Notes under the pieces: generated by a model
Database searches by the model: none
What the model was told of the DNA's origin: nothing
Seen by the model: the letters and a program-made list of their open reading frames with translations, nothing else
Made by a program: the position numbers and the translations under genes
Part shown: piece by piece, positions 46,915 through 55,671 of the stretch
Numbering within the stretch: position 1 is the first letter of the stretch
Layout of the letters: every line of letters starts with the position of its first letter
Assembly: GCF_900100545.1 (NCBI RefSeq)
Contig: NZ_FNDP01000001.1
Location: 681,729-745,728 of the forward strand
DNA: 64,000 nt
Reading direction: 5' to 3'
Source of the DNA: Pseudobutyrivibrio sp. 49
GTDB taxonomy: Bacteria > Bacillota > Clostridia > Lachnospirales > Lachnospiraceae

Positions 46915-47550
46915 TTATACTAGATCGATAATCTCTCTAAAGCTATTTATTTTATATTCTGCCTTGTCATAACTGCTAGCACTACCTATTCCTATGCTGT
47001 GAAATCCACCAGCTACTGCTGCGTCAATTCCAGCTTCGGCATCTTCAACAACAAAACAATTTTCATTCCTTAATTGAAGAATACCGGCAGCCTTAATGAA
47101 AACCTCTGGATTAGGCTTTGACTGAGAAATTATTGTTCCATCAGATATCCCATCAAAGAAATCCAAAAGACCAATGCGGCTTAAAATCAACTTAGTGTTT
47201 TGGGATGATGAACCAATAGCAAGCTTTAAACCTTTTGCTCTAAGTGCATTTAAAGTATCAATCACCTCTGACGATACATCCCTTTCTGTCATTGATGACA
47301 AAAGCTCTTTATATAAATCATTTTTCTTTGTCATCATCTCAAGCTTTTCTTCATCTGAATACTGCCTGTCAGCTTTCTCCAGAATTATCTCCAGGCTGGC
47401 AGCTCTGGAAACACCACGAAGTCTTTCATTTATTTTTCTATCAAAATAAATCCCCTCATGGTCAGCCATTTTCTTCCAGGCCTGATAATGATATTCATCA
47501 GTGCTGCAAATAACACCATCTAAATCAAATATAATTCCCTTGATTTCCAT
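46915..47550 (-). CDS. pgmB: Beta-phosphoglucomutase-like HAD phosphatase
   Basis: A 211-aa HAD-superfamily protein. D9 and D11 in IIFDLDGVICSTDEYHYQAWK are followed by the cap motif LRGVSRAASLEIIL, then GSSSQN, KPNPEVF and VVEDAEAGIDAA. The cap and overall pattern match beta-phosphoglucomutase, which converts beta-glucose-1-phosphate to glucose-6-phosphate. It is last in the CUT2-GH78-GH3 operon, 1 nt past the GH3 stop. The start is ATG 47550, with GGAAAGGA upstream. Whether its substrate is glucose phosphate here is not certain. Confidence 0.85.
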   Translation of the reverse strand: MEIKGIIFDLDGVICSTDEYHYQAWKKMADHEGIYFDRKINERLRGVSRAASLEIILEKADRQYSDEEKLEMMTKKNDLYKELLSSMTERDVSSEVIDTLNALRAKGLKLAIGSSSQNTKLILSRIGLLDFFDGISDGTIISQSKPNPEVFIKAAGILQLRNENCFVVEDAEAGIDAAVAGGFHSIGIGSASSYDKAEYKINSFREIIDLV

Positions 47551-47551
47551 T

Positions 47552-49309
47552 TTATATATAGTCCTTTCCACACAGTGGGTCTACCGGGCTGATTCCTTTG
47601 AAGCTTGAGCGGCCCATAAGTTTATCAATACAGGCAGTAACAAATTCCTCATTGCCACTATAAGTATTGATATATGTTTTCATCATTGGTGCATCAAACA
47701 GATGATATGGGTATGCTGTAGAAACCATAAGCATAGGAATTTCGCTGGCATGCCATGGAGCGTCATCTCCCAGTCCAAACAATACGTTCCAGTTTAGTCT
47801 GAGTGTTGTATTATTTGATGCATTCTCCATGTTGCATACATACAGATATAAATCATAATCAGCCTTCATATCTGCAACGCTTCTGTACATTTCATTCATA
47901 AGAGCCTGCTTTTCTGGAGTCATTCTGCTTGGATCTGCAAAATCCATTACAGAAATTCGAGTACGTCTGTCTCTAACCTTGACTTCAAAGCCTTCTTCTT
48001 CTAGTTTTTCCTTCCACATCTTTACAAAATCGCTATTTGGATCATCATTTCTATCGATAACATTCAAATAAATGCGCTTATATTTTTTTGCAGAAAGTGG
48101 AAGTAAACTTTCCTCATCTCTTACGAGTGTGATAGCCTTATCTGCAACTTCCTTAGCCATCTTTCTATGCTCTTCACAACCTACTACAGCCAAAGCATCT
48201 TTGCCTGGCACAAGAGTTCCTTCTGCCTGCTTTTTGTGAAGACCTAAAGAAGCCTTTGTAGCAAGTATTCTAAGAACTGCTTCGTCTAATCTTTCTTCCT
48301 TAAGGATTCCATTTTTCACACCATTCATAAGGAATCCATAATCCTCTTCTAAGCTCTTATTGAAAAGAATCATGTCACATCCATTTTGGATAGCAGTAGG
48401 AATTGCAAGTTCCCTCTTCATAGCAGCTGTAAATCCAACCATAGGTGTAGCATCTGTAGAAATCAAGCCATTAAATCCCAGCTGCTGTCTAAGCAATTTG
48501 GTAAGTAATTCATAAGACAATGATGCAGGAAGTAACTGTTTTTCTCTTGAAGCACCATTATCGTATTTACGAACATAGGCAGGGCAAGCTATATGGCCAA
48601 CCATAACTGTCTTAGCCCCCTTATCAATGAGTGACTTATATACATATCCAAAGGTCTCATCCCATTCCTCTACAGAAAGGCTATTTATGCTTGTAAGAAT
48701 ATGTTGATCTCGCTCATCGATACCATCTCCTGGGAAATGTTTGATAGCAACTGCCACATTATTCTCATCAGCACCATCCATGTACCTAGAAGCAAAGTCA
48801 ACCACCATCTGTGGATTGTCTCCAAATGTTCTTACATTTGTAATTGGATTGTGAAACTCCTTGTTAATATCAACGATTGGTGCAAAAGACCAATTCATAC
48901 CAAGAGCTGCACCTTCTTTGCAGGCCACATATCCCATTTTGTAGCCATATTCGCTATCTGCTGTTGCAGCTACTGCCATAGGCTTTCCAAAGGATGTTCC
49001 CTCAAAAGCCAAACCATCTCCTCCTGCCTCAGTATTGGCAGCAAGAAGAAGTGGAACCTTGGCGATTGATTGAATTTTTCTGTGAGTGTTCTGTATCTCC
49101 TCGGCTCTGCCACTTCGATACATCATACCCCCTACCTTTATATCTCCTACAATGTGGTTGAGGACTCCATCATCACTGCTGAATCCCATTGGACAGAATA
49201 CCTGTCCACACTTATCCTCGAGTGACATCTCGCTAAAAGTAGATTCAATCCACTCTACAGCCTCATCATCTAAATAAAAGGGATTCCCCTTAAAATCAAT
49301 CTTTGACAT
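47552..49309 (-). CDS. Glycoside hydrolase family 3, NagZ-like
   Basis: A 585-aa GH3 enzyme with the N-terminal TIM barrel and a C-terminal alpha/beta sandwich. The nucleophile is D286 (LISTDATPM). The loop KHFPGDG...DQH places K190, H191 and H203 as in the beta-N-acetylglucosaminidase (NagZ-type) branch, where an Asp-His pair is the acid/base. Enzymes of this branch can also act as phosphorylases. It has no signal peptide. It is in the operon with a CUT2 transporter, a GH78-like protein and beta-PGM, so it probably processes an imported disaccharide. Confidence 0.85.
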   Translation of the reverse strand: MSKIDFKGNPFYLDDEAVEWIESTFSEMSLEDKCGQVFCPMGFSSDDGVLNHIVGDIKVGGMMYRSGRAEEIQNTHRKIQSIAKVPLLLAANTEAGGDGLAFEGTSFGKPMAVAATADSEYGYKMGYVACKEGAALGMNWSFAPIVDINKEFHNPITNVRTFGDNPQMVVDFASRYMDGADENNVAVAIKHFPGDGIDERDQHILTSINSLSVEEWDETFGYVYKSLIDKGAKTVMVGHIACPAYVRKYDNGASREKQLLPASLSYELLTKLLRQQLGFNGLISTDATPMVGFTAAMKRELAIPTAIQNGCDMILFNKSLEEDYGFLMNGVKNGILKEERLDEAVLRILATKASLGLHKKQAEGTLVPGKDALAVVGCEEHRKMAKEVADKAITLVRDEESLLPLSAKKYKRIYLNVIDRNDDPNSDFVKMWKEKLEEEGFEVKVRDRRTRISVMDFADPSRMTPEKQALMNEMYRSVADMKADYDLYLYVCNMENASNNTTLRLNWNVLFGLGDDAPWHASEIPMLMVSTAYPYHLFDAPMMKTYINTYSGNEEFVTACIDKLMGRSSFKGISPVDPLCGKDYI

Positions 49310-49320
49310 TTATAACCTCA

Positions 49321-50796
49321 TTAATTACAAAAATATTTTCTTAAGAAATATGTTGGGCCACAGCTCCATGCGTGACAATAGCTGTTAACTATTGTTCCGC
49401 CATAAGGAGACTCATTTGGATTCTTAGGATTGTACAATTCCCAGAATGTATCTGCCCCTTCCTTAAGCATTCCACCCCAGTATTCTTCCATTTCCTTTAA
49501 AGCCTGATTCTTTTCACCAATCATAATCAAAGCTTCTATAAAGTTATGGAACATGTATGGTGTAACCATTGTTAGAGCACTTTCTTCCTGACGCAAACGC
49601 TCAATAAGCTTAACAGCGCCATTTCCTTCTACAGCTCCACCAAGAATCATCCATACCTGAGATGCATAGGATACCTGTCGGTCTGTACCAGAAACATATA
49701 GCTTCTTTTCCTCATCAAATAAAAAGCTATTAGCTGCTGATTTTAATTTGAGATAATCCTGGGCATACTCTTCTTCTGCCATTACATCTCCTGTAATCTG
49801 AGCAAGCTCAATTGCTGCCTCCAAAGCATAAAGGAATATTCCCTGGGCACTAGCCTGCTTGTTAAGCATGAGGTTCCAATCTACAAAGCACCAACCTAGC
49901 TTTTCGGAATCCCTTACAACATAGTTTTCATCAAGATTTTCTTTTGCCAGTTCAATTTGTCTTTTACATACATGCCACAAATCATTTACAGCCGAATCAT
50001 CTCCTGTTTGTCTGTAATAGTCCAATAATGTATTAATAAATAACAATGAGTAATCAAACATGAAAGTGTCATCCACCTCTGGCTCTGGTTCAAGGAATAT
50101 GCATGCTCCCACTCTATCCTCATCGTTCGTAAGAGCCCCAAAAAGATACAGGCACTCCTTTACTAAATCGTAATTACGATATGTCTCATAATTAGCCAAT
50201 GCTTGCATTCTTAAATCGCCAATCCAAAGACGTCTATCTCTCTTTGGTCCATCTTCAAAAACCAGCTGCATACAATCATGAAGAGTTTTGATAGCAACTC
50301 TATCAAGATCCTTGTGTAACTGATTATCAGAATTAAGTGGAACAAGCTTAGAATCGTCAGCTGAAGATTCGCTAGTGCACACCACATTGTCCAAATAAAG
50401 CTTGAATTTATCACTTATATCTAAAACTTCAATTTTTACATATCTAAATGAATATCTTCTTTCTAGTGACACTCTTGATGGAATAACATCTACGTGAATC
50501 TGTTCCTCCTCAATCCATGATGCACTTATCCATCCTTTGTATTCAGCAGGATTCTCGTATAACTCGATTTCTCTTTCTGCAAAATGAATTTTGAGAAAAG
50601 CAGGTGCATCGGCATGAGAACCGACAGATTTCAAATCGAAAGCTAATCTTCCCACCTGATGATCACCAAAATCTATTATTATGCTATCTCCCTTTGAAAG
50701 ATACTTGCACTCAGTCATATTTACAGGAGTTATATCCTTATAAATTAGCTTTGGCAATAAGCCTAAAGCTGTTTTCAATAATTTTTCATTTCTCAT
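49321..50796 (-). CDS. GH78-like (alpha/alpha)6 glycosidase
   Basis: A 491-aa protein with a short N-terminal beta domain (about 1-150) and an (alpha/alpha)6 barrel. EDGPKRDRRLWIGDLRMQAL corresponds to the DCPTRERxGWxGD catalytic block of alpha-L-rhamnosidases, with acids D and E in altered spacing. DTFWELY and SYCHAWSCGPTYFL complete the pattern. It is much shorter than the 743-aa GH78 at 39716, lacking several N-terminal beta domains. Substrate specificity could differ from rhamnose. The ATG overlaps the permease stop by 4 nt. Confidence 0.78.
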   Translation of the reverse strand: MRNEKLLKTALGLLPKLIYKDITPVNMTECKYLSKGDSIIIDFGDHQVGRLAFDLKSVGSHADAPAFLKIHFAEREIELYENPAEYKGWISASWIEEEQIHVDVIPSRVSLERRYSFRYVKIEVLDISDKFKLYLDNVVCTSESSADDSKLVPLNSDNQLHKDLDRVAIKTLHDCMQLVFEDGPKRDRRLWIGDLRMQALANYETYRNYDLVKECLYLFGALTNDEDRVGACIFLEPEPEVDDTFMFDYSLLFINTLLDYYRQTGDDSAVNDLWHVCKRQIELAKENLDENYVVRDSEKLGWCFVDWNLMLNKQASAQGIFLYALEAAIELAQITGDVMAEEEYAQDYLKLKSAANSFLFDEEKKLYVSGTDRQVSYASQVWMILGGAVEGNGAVKLIERLRQEESALTMVTPYMFHNFIEALIMIGEKNQALKEMEEYWGGMLKEGADTFWELYNPKNPNESPYGGTIVNSYCHAWSCGPTYFLRKYFCN

Positions 50797-51773
50797 CTTT
50801 TAAATAATCTCTTTATCACGTTTATATTGTTTAAATAAATCAAAAATACCACTAGAAGTACGGCATTTATAATTGATTGCATAGAAGCAGTTACTTGATT
50901 TGAAAAAACAGCAAATGTGGAATTCAAAAGTGACATACAAACTGCTGCAAGCAAGAATCCCATCTTTTCATTGCAGTACTGGCTGATATATCCACCAATA
51001 AACATTGGAAGAAATGCTGTAAACATGATTGCAATACTTCCGAAGTTTAGCTGTCCACCATTGATTGTTGTGTTTCTTGCAGCATTTAAAAATCCTACAA
51101 GTCCCATTAATGCTCCGCATATTCCATAGCAGATCAGCGCATTTTTCACTTCGTTAATACCAGTGTTTATTGAAACCTTCTGTCCACTTTTCAGAGCTGC
51201 GTAATCATATCCGAATGTTGTCTTTTCAAATACAACAACCATAAATATGAGCACCACAAGAATGATAATAAATGCATAAACCCAAGTATTAGCAAAAGCG
51301 GACATAGATGAATTCTGTACCTCTTTCATAAGGTATTTTCCACTTGTGATTGTGTACATGATTCCCTCGTAAATAAGAGTCACACCAAGTGATGTGATAA
51401 TAGGTGGTAAACGCAGTGCAACGTAGATAGCTCCTGAGATTAATCCCAATAAGCATCCCACAGCTACTGTTACAATAAGCATCATCACTGCAGAGCCCTT
51501 TCCACCAGCAAGAGCTGAATATGTTATTTCAGCTCCAATTACTGATGAAAGCGCTGCCATTGAACCAAGTGAAAAATCAAATCGTCCACTATTTAGATTT
51601 ATAGAAAGAGCCATTGTTGTAATCATGACAATTGCTGTGTAAACAACAAAATTATCAAAACTCTTTGCATTTGTAATAATATTTTGTCCCTGTGTAAGGC
51701 AAAGTCCCTCAAGTATTGCTGCTACTAAAACGGGTATTGCCAATGAATGTATTATCTTCTTAAGGGTGCTCAT
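50793..51773 (-). CDS. CUT2-type sugar ABC permease (second)
   Basis: A 326-aa RbsC-like permease with about 9-10 membrane helices. The stretch LSINLNSGRFDFSLGSMAALSSVIGAEI is the conserved permease signature. PPIITSLGVTLIYEGI and FLPMFIGGYI are also present. The start is ATG 51773 with GGAGG. It pairs with the permease at 53001 around the binding-protein gene, so the importer has two different permease subunits. Confidence 0.88.
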   Translation of the reverse strand: MSTLKKIIHSLAIPVLVAAILEGLCLTQGQNIITNAKSFDNFVVYTAIVMITTMALSINLNSGRFDFSLGSMAALSSVIGAEITYSALAGGKGSAVMMLIVTVAVGCLLGLISGAIYVALRLPPIITSLGVTLIYEGIMYTITSGKYLMKEVQNSSMSAFANTWVYAFIIILVVLIFMVVVFEKTTFGYDYAALKSGQKVSINTGINEVKNALICYGICGALMGLVGFLNAARNTTINGGQLNFGSIAIMFTAFLPMFIGGYISQYCNEKMGFLLAAVCMSLLNSTFAVFSNQVTASMQSIINAVLLVVFLIYLNNINVIKRLFKR

Positions 51774-51789
51774 AATTGCCTCCAAAAAA

Positions 51790-52944
51790 CTATTTTGACT
51801 CTACAAGAGCCTTTACATCATCATAAGTAACTGCATCACCGATGATTGTATCAAGTGATTCCTTATCAAAAATTGGTGTATCTCCGTTGTCTGTTACATA
51901 ATATTCGTTGAACGAATCAACATCTGTTGCTACAAGGTATCCCTGGCTTAATGAAACTGCATTTCCATCATTGTCACGGATTACATTTCCATTTACTGCA
52001 TTCATAACAAGTGCAAATACAGGTCCAATTGATGAAGAATACTTACCAGCAAGATATGTAAGTGTTCCATTTGTCATAGAATCCAAATTCATTTCTGTAA
52101 ATGAATCAATATCAGCAAACTGAATATCATTCTGAGCTAATGTCTGAGCAAAGAATGTTGTAGCCATACCAACTGATAAGAAAGCTTCTGGAGCCTTCTG
52201 GATTGCCGCATTAAGCTCATCTGTAGTTGTATCACCATATCCCTGAAGATATGCAACTACCTCTACATCACCTTCAATCTTTGATGGATCAACAGCCTGG
52301 TCTCCAAAAATCTGACCGATCATACCATTCATATCATCTGTTCCACCGTATGTGTCACCAAGTCCTGCAATGATTCCTGCTGCACGATATACATGCATTG
52401 GGTTTGGAATGAATGCACCGTAAATTGCAACTGTGCTAATTCCCTGCTCCTTGTAGTACTCCCCCATAGCCTTTCCAGCTTCAAACTCTGTTTCGTTTGA
52501 TGGTCCAATCTGACCTACAAAATGCTCATAACCCTTGTACTGTTCGTACTGCTCATCATCAAGAACACCAGATGCAATTGCATAGTAAACACCATATTCT
52601 TCACATGTCTCAATCTGCTGTGCTCTATCTGAGCTTGAAAGAGAAATGATTGCGTCATATCCCTTAGATGCAAACTTCTCAATTGCAGCCTTCTCATCTT
52701 CTGCACTTTCAAGAGCATCTGTATATTCGAAAGTAACGTCATAGTTGTTCTGAATATACTCTTCATAATAGTTTCTGAAACCAAGAGCTTCCTCACCACT
52801 TACATCAGCTACTAGGACACCAATTTTAACCCCGTCCTTTGATGCAGATGCTGTGTCATTAGAATTTCCGCATCCTGCCAAAACACCAGCGCTCATTACA
52901 CCAACAAGTGCTAAGCTAATGAGTTTTGCAAATCTTTTTTTCAT
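51790..52944 (-). CDS. Sugar-binding lipoprotein of CUT2 ABC transporter
   Basis: A 384-aa periplasmic-binding-protein type I lipoprotein. It has a signal peptide with lipobox VLAGC and a sugar-binding fold with VKIGVLVADVSGEEALGFRNYYEEY and EKFASKGYDAIISLSSSD. It delivers the solute to the two RbsC-like permeases. The start is ATG 52944, behind GGAGGG. The ligand is unknown but should relate to the GH78-like and GH3 enzymes downstream. Confidence 0.9.
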   Translation of the reverse strand: MKKRFAKLISLALVGVMSAGVLAGCGNSNDTASASKDGVKIGVLVADVSGEEALGFRNYYEEYIQNNYDVTFEYTDALESAEDEKAAIEKFASKGYDAIISLSSSDRAQQIETCEEYGVYYAIASGVLDDEQYEQYKGYEHFVGQIGPSNETEFEAGKAMGEYYKEQGISTVAIYGAFIPNPMHVYRAAGIIAGLGDTYGGTDDMNGMIGQIFGDQAVDPSKIEGDVEVVAYLQGYGDTTTDELNAAIQKAPEAFLSVGMATTFFAQTLAQNDIQFADIDSFTEMNLDSMTNGTLTYLAGKYSSSIGPVFALVMNAVNGNVIRDNDGNAVSLSQGYLVATDVDSFNEYYVTDNGDTPIFDKESLDTIIGDAVTYDDVKALVESK

Positions 52945-53000
52945 CTTCAAATCCCTCCATAATTAACCATTATTTCTAACTGCCAAAGCAGTTGGTACCT

Positions 53001-53981
53001 TTATCTTGGCAATGCCTGAGTACGGTAGTTCATACTTGTTATGTATACAACTGCCATAAAGAATAAAGCAGATATCACCTGAGTAATTCCATATGCCGCG
53101 CTACTATCAATAACAATTTCCAAAATGTCGTTCAGTAGCATGTAGGAAAATCCACCAACCAAGGCTGCATAGATTTTTGAACGAGGGCCACCTGAAATAG
53201 GCATTCCTCCAAATACAATTGCAATAAAAATATTCATTCCAATGCTTGATGCTGTTTGTGTTGTAACTGATGGTGTATAGGTAAGAGTAAGAAATGCCCC
53301 GAGACCTACACCAATTCCTGCCATCGTAAATGCGATAATTGTATACTTGTTTGCTTTAATTCCTGTAAGTGAAGCACATAGTGGATTACCACCTATAAAC
53401 TTCATTCTTCTACCAGTTTTTGTTAACTGGAAAACATAGAAACAAACTGCAAAATATATAATTAAGAGCATTGCTTTAAATCCGATTCCTGAATAAGGCT
53501 TTACAACGCTTGAAGGAATACTGATTCCACCGAGAGCACCACCATCTGTTGTAATAATCTGAGATGCTATTGCAGACAAAACTGACATCATAGCAACAGT
53601 TGTTACGAATGCAGGTATGTTAAATACTGATGCCAAAACTGAATTAAACAATGAGCATGCAATACCTGTTGCAAACAAAACAAGAATCATAAGCGCAAGG
53701 CTTTCTGTCTTGTTGTAAACTGTAACACCAAGGGTCGCTGCAAAAAGAGTAGATGCACCAAGGCTGATATCAAATGTTCCTAAGGTATAAATAAAAATTG
53801 CTCCTGTTGCTACAACCGCAAGAACTACCGCCTCGTTGAAAACGATTTGTAAATACATATCAAGCCTATAGCCGTATGTTTGAATAACTCCGCAAAAGAT
53901 AAAAAACAAAGCAATAAGCGCTACCAATGGCAATGTAGCTATAAGCATTTGAGTATTTTTGAATTTCTTAAGTTTACTCAC
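53001..53981 (-). CDS. CUT2-type sugar ABC permease (first)
   Basis: A 326-aa RbsC-like permease with multiple helices. The signature TLGTFDISLGASTLFAATLGVTVYNK, IPAFVTTVAMMSVLSAIAS and FGGMPISGGPRSKIYAALVGG are visible. It is 10 nt after the ATPase gene and about 56 nt before the binding-protein gene, so the order is ATPase, permease, binding protein, permease. Confidence 0.88.
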   Translation of the reverse strand: MSKLKKFKNTQMLIATLPLVALIALFFIFCGVIQTYGYRLDMYLQIVFNEAVVLAVVATGAIFIYTLGTFDISLGASTLFAATLGVTVYNKTESLALMILVLFATGIACSLFNSVLASVFNIPAFVTTVAMMSVLSAIASQIITTDGGALGGISIPSSVVKPYSGIGFKAMLLIIYFAVCFYVFQLTKTGRRMKFIGGNPLCASLTGIKANKYTIIAFTMAGIGVGLGAFLTLTYTPSVTTQTASSIGMNIFIAIVFGGMPISGGPRSKIYAALVGGFSYMLLNDILEIVIDSSAAYGITQVISALFFMAVVYITSMNYRTQALPR

Positions 53982-53991
53982 AGCGTACCTC

Positions 53992-55500
53992 CTATATCAT
54001 GTAGCCAATAACGTCTGCTTCAGACAAATCTTTGCTACGATTGAATTCTTTTGTTATTTCTCCGTCCTTCATAATCAGGACTCTATCGCTCATTCCCAAC
54101 AATTCTGGAAGCTCTTCACTTATCATAAGAATTGCTTTTCCCTGTTTTTTAAGCTTTATCATCAGCTGGTACATAGCCTGTTTTACGCCGATGTCAACGC
54201 CACGTGTTGGACAATCTAGAATGAGAATTTCACTGTCGCATCCAATCCATTTTCCAAAAACAACCTTCTGCTTGTTTCCACCAGATAACTGGCTCACCTG
54301 CTGATTCATATCGCTACACTTTATGGAAAGATCATTAACCTGTTTCTGCACATAATCCTTCTCATTCTTTTCTGTAATCATGCCAGCGTTATTTTTGAAA
54401 ATATTCATTCCTGCAATAGCGATGTTGTCTTTAATGCTGGCTTCCAAACAAAGGGACTTTGTATCTCTGTCCTTTGATACATATCCAATCTTTTGAGATA
54501 CAGCATTATGACAGCTTTTGATTTCCTTGCCAGATTCTGTAATCACCTGTCCAACATCAAGTTCCAATGCTCCGAAAAGAGCTTCCCCTAAATAGTGCAT
54601 TCCACATGTTGAAAGGCCCCCGATTCCAACTATCTCGCCTTTGTGGAGACTGATGTTAACATTCTTTAATTTGTCGCCGTAATTGATATTCTTACCTTCT
54701 AATGCAACCTCTTCCTGAGAAGTAGCTTCGAAGTCAGTTCTGTAATAATCCCCCTGAAGCTCACGTCCGATCATGCTTGTTCGGATTAAATCGTCATCGA
54801 ATTCTTCTTTTTCAAATGTTCTAATCAACTTACCATCACGAAGCACTGTCAATGTATCGCAAACAGTAGTGATTTCTTCTAAATCGTGGGAAATAAAAAT
54901 AACTGATTTATTCTCTCTTTTAAGTCTTTTGATAAGTCCATACATCAATGTTCTTCCATCATGTGACAATGCTGTACTAGTCTCATCTATTACTAAAATG
55001 TCAGGCTTTTTCATCATGACTTTCGCAATTTCAACAAGCTTTCTTTCCTGGAAATCAAGACTTCCCATTAAGTCACTAGCCTTTACATTTTTGATTCCAA
55101 TTTCCTGTAATACTTTACCAGCTTCTTCATAAAGCTTTTTCTTATCAACAAGTCCAAACTTATTTTTAAAAAGCTTTAACTCTGCTAAGAAAATGTTTTC
55201 CGCTACAGTTATTCCAGCAATAGTACCGCTTTCCTGAACAACCATACCAATTCCACCCGTTAAGGCATCTATCATGCTCTCTGGATTCCACTCTTTGTTC
55301 TTGAAAATCATCTGTCCCTCATTTGCCTTCTGCATACCAGCTGCTATAGAGGATATAGTTGATTTTCCCGAACCGTTTTCTCCAATAAGACCTCTTACCT
55401 CACCTGGATAAACTGTAAGTGAAACATCATCTAGGGCTATAACGCTACCAAACCTTTTTGAAATATTTTTCATTTCAAGTATTGGTTCACTCATAATCAT
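53992..55500 (-). CDS. CUT2 sugar ABC transporter ATPase, double NBD
   Basis: An ATPase with two fused nucleotide-binding domains, RbsA/MglA-like. NBD1 has Walker A GENGSGKST, a degenerate signature (MGSLDFQERKL) and Walker B LVIDETST. NBD2 has a degraded Walker A (GGLSTCGMHYLG), signature QLSGGNKQK and ILILDCPTRGVD, where Cys replaces the catalytic Glu. The start is uncertain: ATG 55500 or 55494, behind AAAGG. It is the first gene of the operon. Confidence 0.9.
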   Translation of the reverse strand: MIMSEPILEMKNISKRFGSVIALDDVSLTVYPGEVRGLIGENGSGKSTISSIAAGMQKANEGQMIFKNKEWNPESMIDALTGGIGMVVQESGTIAGITVAENIFLAELKLFKNKFGLVDKKKLYEEAGKVLQEIGIKNVKASDLMGSLDFQERKLVEIAKVMMKKPDILVIDETSTALSHDGRTLMYGLIKRLKRENKSVIFISHDLEEITTVCDTLTVLRDGKLIRTFEKEEFDDDLIRTSMIGRELQGDYYRTDFEATSQEEVALEGKNINYGDKLKNVNISLHKGEIVGIGGLSTCGMHYLGEALFGALELDVGQVITESGKEIKSCHNAVSQKIGYVSKDRDTKSLCLEASIKDNIAIAGMNIFKNNAGMITEKNEKDYVQKQVNDLSIKCSDMNQQVSQLSGGNKQKVVFGKWIGCDSEILILDCPTRGVDIGVKQAMYQLMIKLKKQGKAILMISEELPELLGMSDRVLIMKDGEITKEFNRSKDLSEADVIGYMI

Positions 55501-55533
55501 CAACACCTTTCTCCTTACTTAACTTGCAGGTTG

Positions 55534-55539
55534 ATTATA
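55534..55539 (-). promoter_or_regulatory. Minus-10 box of the CUT2-GH operon
   Basis: A perfect TATAAT on the minus strand 34 nt before the ATPase ATG. The -35 at 17 nt (TTATTA) is poor, which suggests the divergent AraC protein is needed for activation. Confidence 0.5.
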
Positions 55540-55635
55540 GAATCATTTTTGCCCTTTAATAATTAACAATATTGTGCAACTATATTGACCTATTTTGATG
55601 TATATGGATTATATGAAATATATTTTTGATTTTTT

Positions 55636-55664
55636 TTGACATAGAACCCTTTTTGAGCTATCAT
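55636..55664 (+). promoter_or_regulatory. Consensus promoter directly before the second AraC-family gene
   Basis: TTGACA (55636-55641), a 17-nt spacer, then TATCAT (55659-55664). Transcription would begin at or next to the annotated ATG at 55672. Confidence 0.78.
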
Positions 55665-55671
55665 CATCTTC

